Source of the DNA: Pseudomonadota bacterium
Lineage (GTDB): Bacteria; Pseudomonadota; Gammaproteobacteria; Xanthomonadales; Ahniellaceae
DNA: 64,000 nt
Assembly (NCBI GenBank): GCA_022843465.1
Contig: JALHNO010000011.1
Span: 1 to 64,000 of the forward strand
Direction: 5' to 3'
The notes under the pieces are model-generated. The model did no database searches and was not told where the DNA came from. It saw only the letters and a list, made by a program, of their open reading frames with translations. Shown here in pieces: positions 61,601 to 64,000 of the stretch. The position numbers and the translations under genes are program-made. Numbering within the stretch: position 1 is the first letter of the stretch; every line of letters starts with the position of its first letter.

Positions 61601-64000
61601 GTCGTCACCCTGGCTCATCTGCAGGAATGTGGCAGCGCTCCGGTGGAACTGCCCACGGTCGTAGCCGACCCGGCGCATGCGTACGATCGCTTCCCGCTGG
61701 TTGATCTGCAGCAGGCGTTCTACCTCGGCCGCTCCAATGAGTTCGGCCTCGGTGGCGTCTCCACCCATCTCTATTTTGAACTGGCACCACCCCACTTTGA
61801 CCCCGAGCGCTTTGTCGCTGCCTGGAACGCACTGATCGCCCGTCACGGCATGCTGCGCGCGATCATCCTCGACGAGAACGAACAACGCGTACTCGAATCG
61901 GTGCCGCACTATCCGGTCGAGCGCTATGACTTCGCCGATCTCCCGGATGCGCTACCGGCACATCTGGACCGCATCCGGGACGAGATGTCGCATCAGGTTC
62001 GGCCAGCAGACCAGTGGCCGCTGTTCGACGTGCGGATGACCCGCGAGAGCAGCAGCCGCTGGCGCATCCATTTCAGCATCGATCTGCTGATGCTCGACGT
62101 GCGCAGCAACCAGATTCTGTTCCGCGACCTTGACATGCTGTACCAGGGACAGCATCACGAACTCCCGGCGCTGCCGATCGAGTTCCGCGACTACGTACTG
62201 GCACGCCGCAACATCGTCGAGGGTGAGCGCCAAAGGGCGGCGCGCGCGTACTGGATGGAGCGTGTACCGACCATGCCGCTGGCGCCCAATCTGCCCCTGG
62301 TCGGCAACCCGGCCGATCTCCACAAACCCGGGTTTGCGCGCCGCATCGAATTGATCGAAACCCAGCGTTGGCATCGCCTGCGCCGGCGCGCCCAGGGCAT
62401 CGGCGTGACCCCTTCGGCACTGCTGATGACAGTCTATGGTCTGGTCATTGCGCGCTGGAGCAAGCGCCCCGACTTCACCCTCAACGTCACCATGTTCGAC
62501 CGGCTTCCCCTGCATCCCTGTGTCAACGAACTGGTTGGCGACTTCACCACGCTCAGCCTGATGAGTGTCGACTACTCGACGGAAATGCCGTTGAAAGAGC
62601 GCGCACGGGCGCTGCAGCGCCAACTCTGGCGCGACGTCGAGCACAGCAGTTTCAGCGGCGTGCAGGTGCTGCGCGAACTCACCCGTCACCACGGCGGCGA
62701 ACAGATCACCATGCCGGTGGTGTTCACCAGCGCGTTGCCACTGGACGCCGAGCACGGCCGCGAAGTCGGCGACGAATCCCTGTTCAACGGGATCGAGGAC
62801 GGTTACGCCATCTCGCAGACGCCGCAGGTATGGATCGACCATGTCGCCTCCGAGGAAGACGGGCGCCTGATTCTCAGTTGGGACGCCATCGACGAAATGT
62901 TTCCTGCCGGCATGCTGGATGACATGTTCTCCGCCTACGTCGGCATCGTCACCGCGCTGGCTGACGGTGACGAACTCTGGACTGCATCCAGAATCGATCT
63001 CCTGCCCGAGCGGCAACGGGCGATCCGTGATGCCGCCAATGCAACTGCGGCACCCTATCCGGAACAATCCCTGGCCGCGGCAATCCATCATCAGGCACTG
63101 CTGACACCGGATGCGCCAGCGATACTCTCACGCGCGCGAAACTTGAGTTATGGCGAGCTCTACGGCCGCGCCTCCTACTGGGCAGCGGAACTGCAGCGTC
63201 TTGAGGTGCAACCTGACGAACTGGTTGCGGTGCTGATGGAGAAGGGCTGGCAGCAGGTAGTTGCCGCACTCGCCATCCAGCTGGCCGGTGCAGCCTACAT
63301 GCCGATTGACGCCCACCAGCCGCATGACCGTCGCCAACAACTGGTCAACCTGGGCCAGCCGCGCATCGCATTGACGCAACCGGATTTCGAACAGAGTGCG
63401 CGCGGCCATGACGGCCTGATCGTGCTCTGCGTGAGCGAGGACAGCGCGCAGGTTGCTGCACCACAGCCACCCGCGATCCGCAGCGATCGCGACCTCGGCT
63501 GTGTGCTGTTCACATCGGGCTCAACCGGTGTGCCCAAGGGCGTGATGATCGAGCACCGTGCCGCAGCGAACACCATGGTGGATGTCAACGCACGCTTCAA
63601 CGTGACCGCAAGGGATCGCGCCCTGGCAGTCTCCTCGCTGGGCTTTGACCTGTCCATCTTCGATCTGTTCGGCATGCTGGCCGCCGGTGGTGCCCTGGTC
63701 GTGCCGGCGCACGATGAACTCAAGGACCCGGCTGCACTGGCGGCGCTGATGCGCGAATTCGGGGTTACCATCATCAACAGCGTACCGGCCATGCTGGACA
63801 TGCTGGTCGATCATCATGAGGTGGCCGGGCAGCCGCTGCCGACAGCGCTGCGTCTGGTGATGATGTCCGGCGACTTCATTCCGGTCAGCCTGCCCGGACG
63901 CATCTGGGCGCGCTCGCCACAGGTCCAGGTGGAGAGCCTGGGCGGGCCGACCGAAACCGTCACCTGGTGCATCGCTTATCCCGTTCGCCACGTCGATCCG
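58601..64000 (+). CDS. Hybrid PKS/NRPS (partial): KS-AT-ACP-Cy-A(Cys-like)
   Basis: The ATG at 58601 opens a frame that runs off the right edge, with 1800 residues visible. The KS (about 11-440) has a complete triad Cys184, His320 (HGTGT) and His360 (GNIGH). The AT (about 536-835) has GHSVG and AFHS, predicting malonyl-CoA. No KR or DH is present, so a beta-keto unit is expected. A carrier domain follows (LGGHSLL, about 937-1007). The Cy domain (about 1031-1465) has DLLMLDVRS (DxxxxDxxS) and GDFTT. The A domain starts near 1491 and is cut off after YGPTE-like SLGGPTET. Its partial code D-L-F-N-M-S-L-T-W is close to cysteine. An Ox domain could follow outside the window. The upstream NRPS has a basic tail suited to T-to-KS docking. 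Confidence 0.93.
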   Translation, partial: MDSARYSDQVLQSVAIIGMAGRFPGADDLATFWRNVANGVESVETVSDEQLLALGVDADLLADPRYVKRTSRLSDVRGFDAELFDISPREAEITDPQHRLLLECAYEAIEHAGYNPFGLTAQVGVYAGVSMSDYLIANVAVQPDFLASIDGLQLLVGSDKSYACTRISHKLNLQGPSVAIDSACSTSLVAVHMAAKALLTHECDMALAGGAKVAVPHGTGYLYQPGSILSADGSCRPFDAAAGGTLHGSGVGIVLLKRLADALDDGDTIHAVIRGSAINNDGSRKIGYTAPGVQGQARVIAQALAVADVEPASIGYLESHGTGTSLGDPIEIAALSEAFLEAGPLAANCALGSLKGNIGHLDVAAGVAGLIKTTLVLQQAQLPPSVGFRRPNPEIAFAETPFFVNQSLKPWDGPLPRRAGVSSFGIGGTNAHVVLEQAPELPTPVAAVERPLHLVRLSARSATALDALRVRFVEFLADPDRQQADIADIAFTANTGRAEFAHRLTVTGRCRAEIAAALADPRSPSVRQGICMTPRGDRLAFLFTGQGAQYAGMGRALYTSYPPFRARLDALAELMARHLPLALTDVLWGAHCDQLNDTRYTQPALFALQLALAQTWSEDFGVRADVMMGHSVGEVSAACHAGVFSAADGMRLICARAAAMAEHSAPGAMCSLALSVADTRQHLRAAGVDLAIAAINGPHSTVVSGTPEAISALCVRLDIEKIGYLVLPMQRAFHSAMMEPALDAFRAELAGIEFQTPRCPLVSNVSGLPETTRLASADYWIEQARATVQFEKCMHSLQQMGVRVHLEIGPRATLVKLGRSCVQNEPESPTKALWLSSLESVDGDWQSLLDAIAVLHVNGVAIDWHGYDAAYPRRRATLPTYPFQRQPHWCLPDAIPQAGAGHNSGRGAGNTTIAQPAAQAAAARVAAGTSTGSGSDDFAGRVAAIWCDLLGLPAVADDDDFFALGGHSLLVVQLVARVERDFGIALPMNAVVQNPRLSEFVVTLAHLQECGSAPVELPTVVADPAHAYDRFPLVDLQQAFYLGRSNEFGLGGVSTHLYFELAPPHFDPERFVAAWNALIARHGMLRAIILDENEQRVLESVPHYPVERYDFADLPDALPAHLDRIRDEMSHQVRPADQWPLFDVRMTRESSSRWRIHFSIDLLMLDVRSNQILFRDLDMLYQGQHHELPALPIEFRDYVLARRNIVEGERQRAARAYWMERVPTMPLAPNLPLVGNPADLHKPGFARRIELIETQRWHRLRRRAQGIGVTPSALLMTVYGLVIARWSKRPDFTLNVTMFDRLPLHPCVNELVGDFTTLSLMSVDYSTEMPLKERARALQRQLWRDVEHSSFSGVQVLRELTRHHGGEQITMPVVFTSALPLDAEHGREVGDESLFNGIEDGYAISQTPQVWIDHVASEEDGRLILSWDAIDEMFPAGMLDDMFSAYVGIVTALADGDELWTASRIDLLPERQRAIRDAANATAAPYPEQSLAAAIHHQALLTPDAPAILSRARNLSYGELYGRASYWAAELQRLEVQPDELVAVLMEKGWQQVVAALAIQLAGAAYMPIDAHQPHDRRQQLVNLGQPRIALTQPDFEQSARGHDGLIVLCVSEDSAQVAAPQPPAIRSDRDLGCVLFTSGSTGVPKGVMIEHRAAANTMVDVNARFNVTARDRALAVSSLGFDLSIFDLFGMLAAGGALVVPAHDELKDPAALAALMREFGVTIINSVPAMLDMLVDHHEVAGQPLPTALRLVMMSGDFIPVSLPGRIWARSPQVQVESLGGPTETVTWCIAYPVRHVDP

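Noticed and set aside
1-64000. CRISPR arrays, insertion sequences, rRNA or integrase genes
   Set aside because: None seen; the repeats present are homologous NRPS/PKS domains.

Overview
The window is one large lipopeptide-type hybrid NRPS/PKS gene cluster from a GC-rich bacterium. A proteobacterium (gamma- or deltaproteobacterial style) seems most likely from the mixture of SyrP-like hydroxylases, MacAB-like export genes, FAAL, MbtH and TubC-type docking domains, but no housekeeping gene is present to settle taxonomy. Almost every base is coding. The only long non-coding stretch (35353-37677) separates two divergent polycistronic arms, and both arms run off the window edges.

Minus arm (read from 35352 down to 1). 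First come a MacA-like adaptor, an ABC ATPase and two MacB/FtsX-type permeases, then a P450 and a SyrP/TauD-like hydroxylase. These are followed by an NRPS with a catalytically dead condensation-like domain, A(Asp), T and E; a CmlA-like diiron beta-hydroxylase; an NRPS A-T-C; an Sfp-type PPTase; a second SyrP-like hydroxylase; an NRPS C-A(Asp)-T; a PKS KS-AT-KR-ACP; an NRPS C-A(beta-Ala)-T; a PanD aspartate decarboxylase; an NRPS docking-C-A-T; and a cut-off NRPS whose C domain lacks its N-terminal part. Many of these genes overlap by 1-8 bp. Tailoring genes sit next to the modules they probably serve: PanD beside the beta-alanine module, each Asp hydroxylase directly upstream of an Asp module, and CmlA directly upstream of the A-T-C protein.

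Plus arm (37678 to 64000). A two-gene DrrAB-like ABC exporter is followed by a 103-residue protein I cannot assign, MbtH, a type II thioesterase, FAAL-ACP and a P450. Then come a PKS with a KS lacking the HGTGT His, a dead AT remnant, DH and ACP; a 3642-residue NRPS (docking-C-A-T-C-A-T-Cy-A(Cys)-Ox-T); and a KS-AT-ACP-Cy-A(Cys-like) protein cut by the window end.

Taken together (inference): a fatty acid is activated by FAAL, possibly oxidised and dehydrated to an enoyl starter, then extended with two residues and a cysteine that becomes a thiazole. A malonyl unit and a second heterocyclised cysteine follow. The minus arm adds an unassigned, perhaps beta-hydroxylated residue, two (hydroxy)aspartates (one epimerised), a reduced malonate unit, beta-alanine and further residues. 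No type I thioesterase or other release domain lies in the window, so the order in which the two arms join, and the final product, cannot be read here. Specificity codes were read by eye from the A-domain cores.
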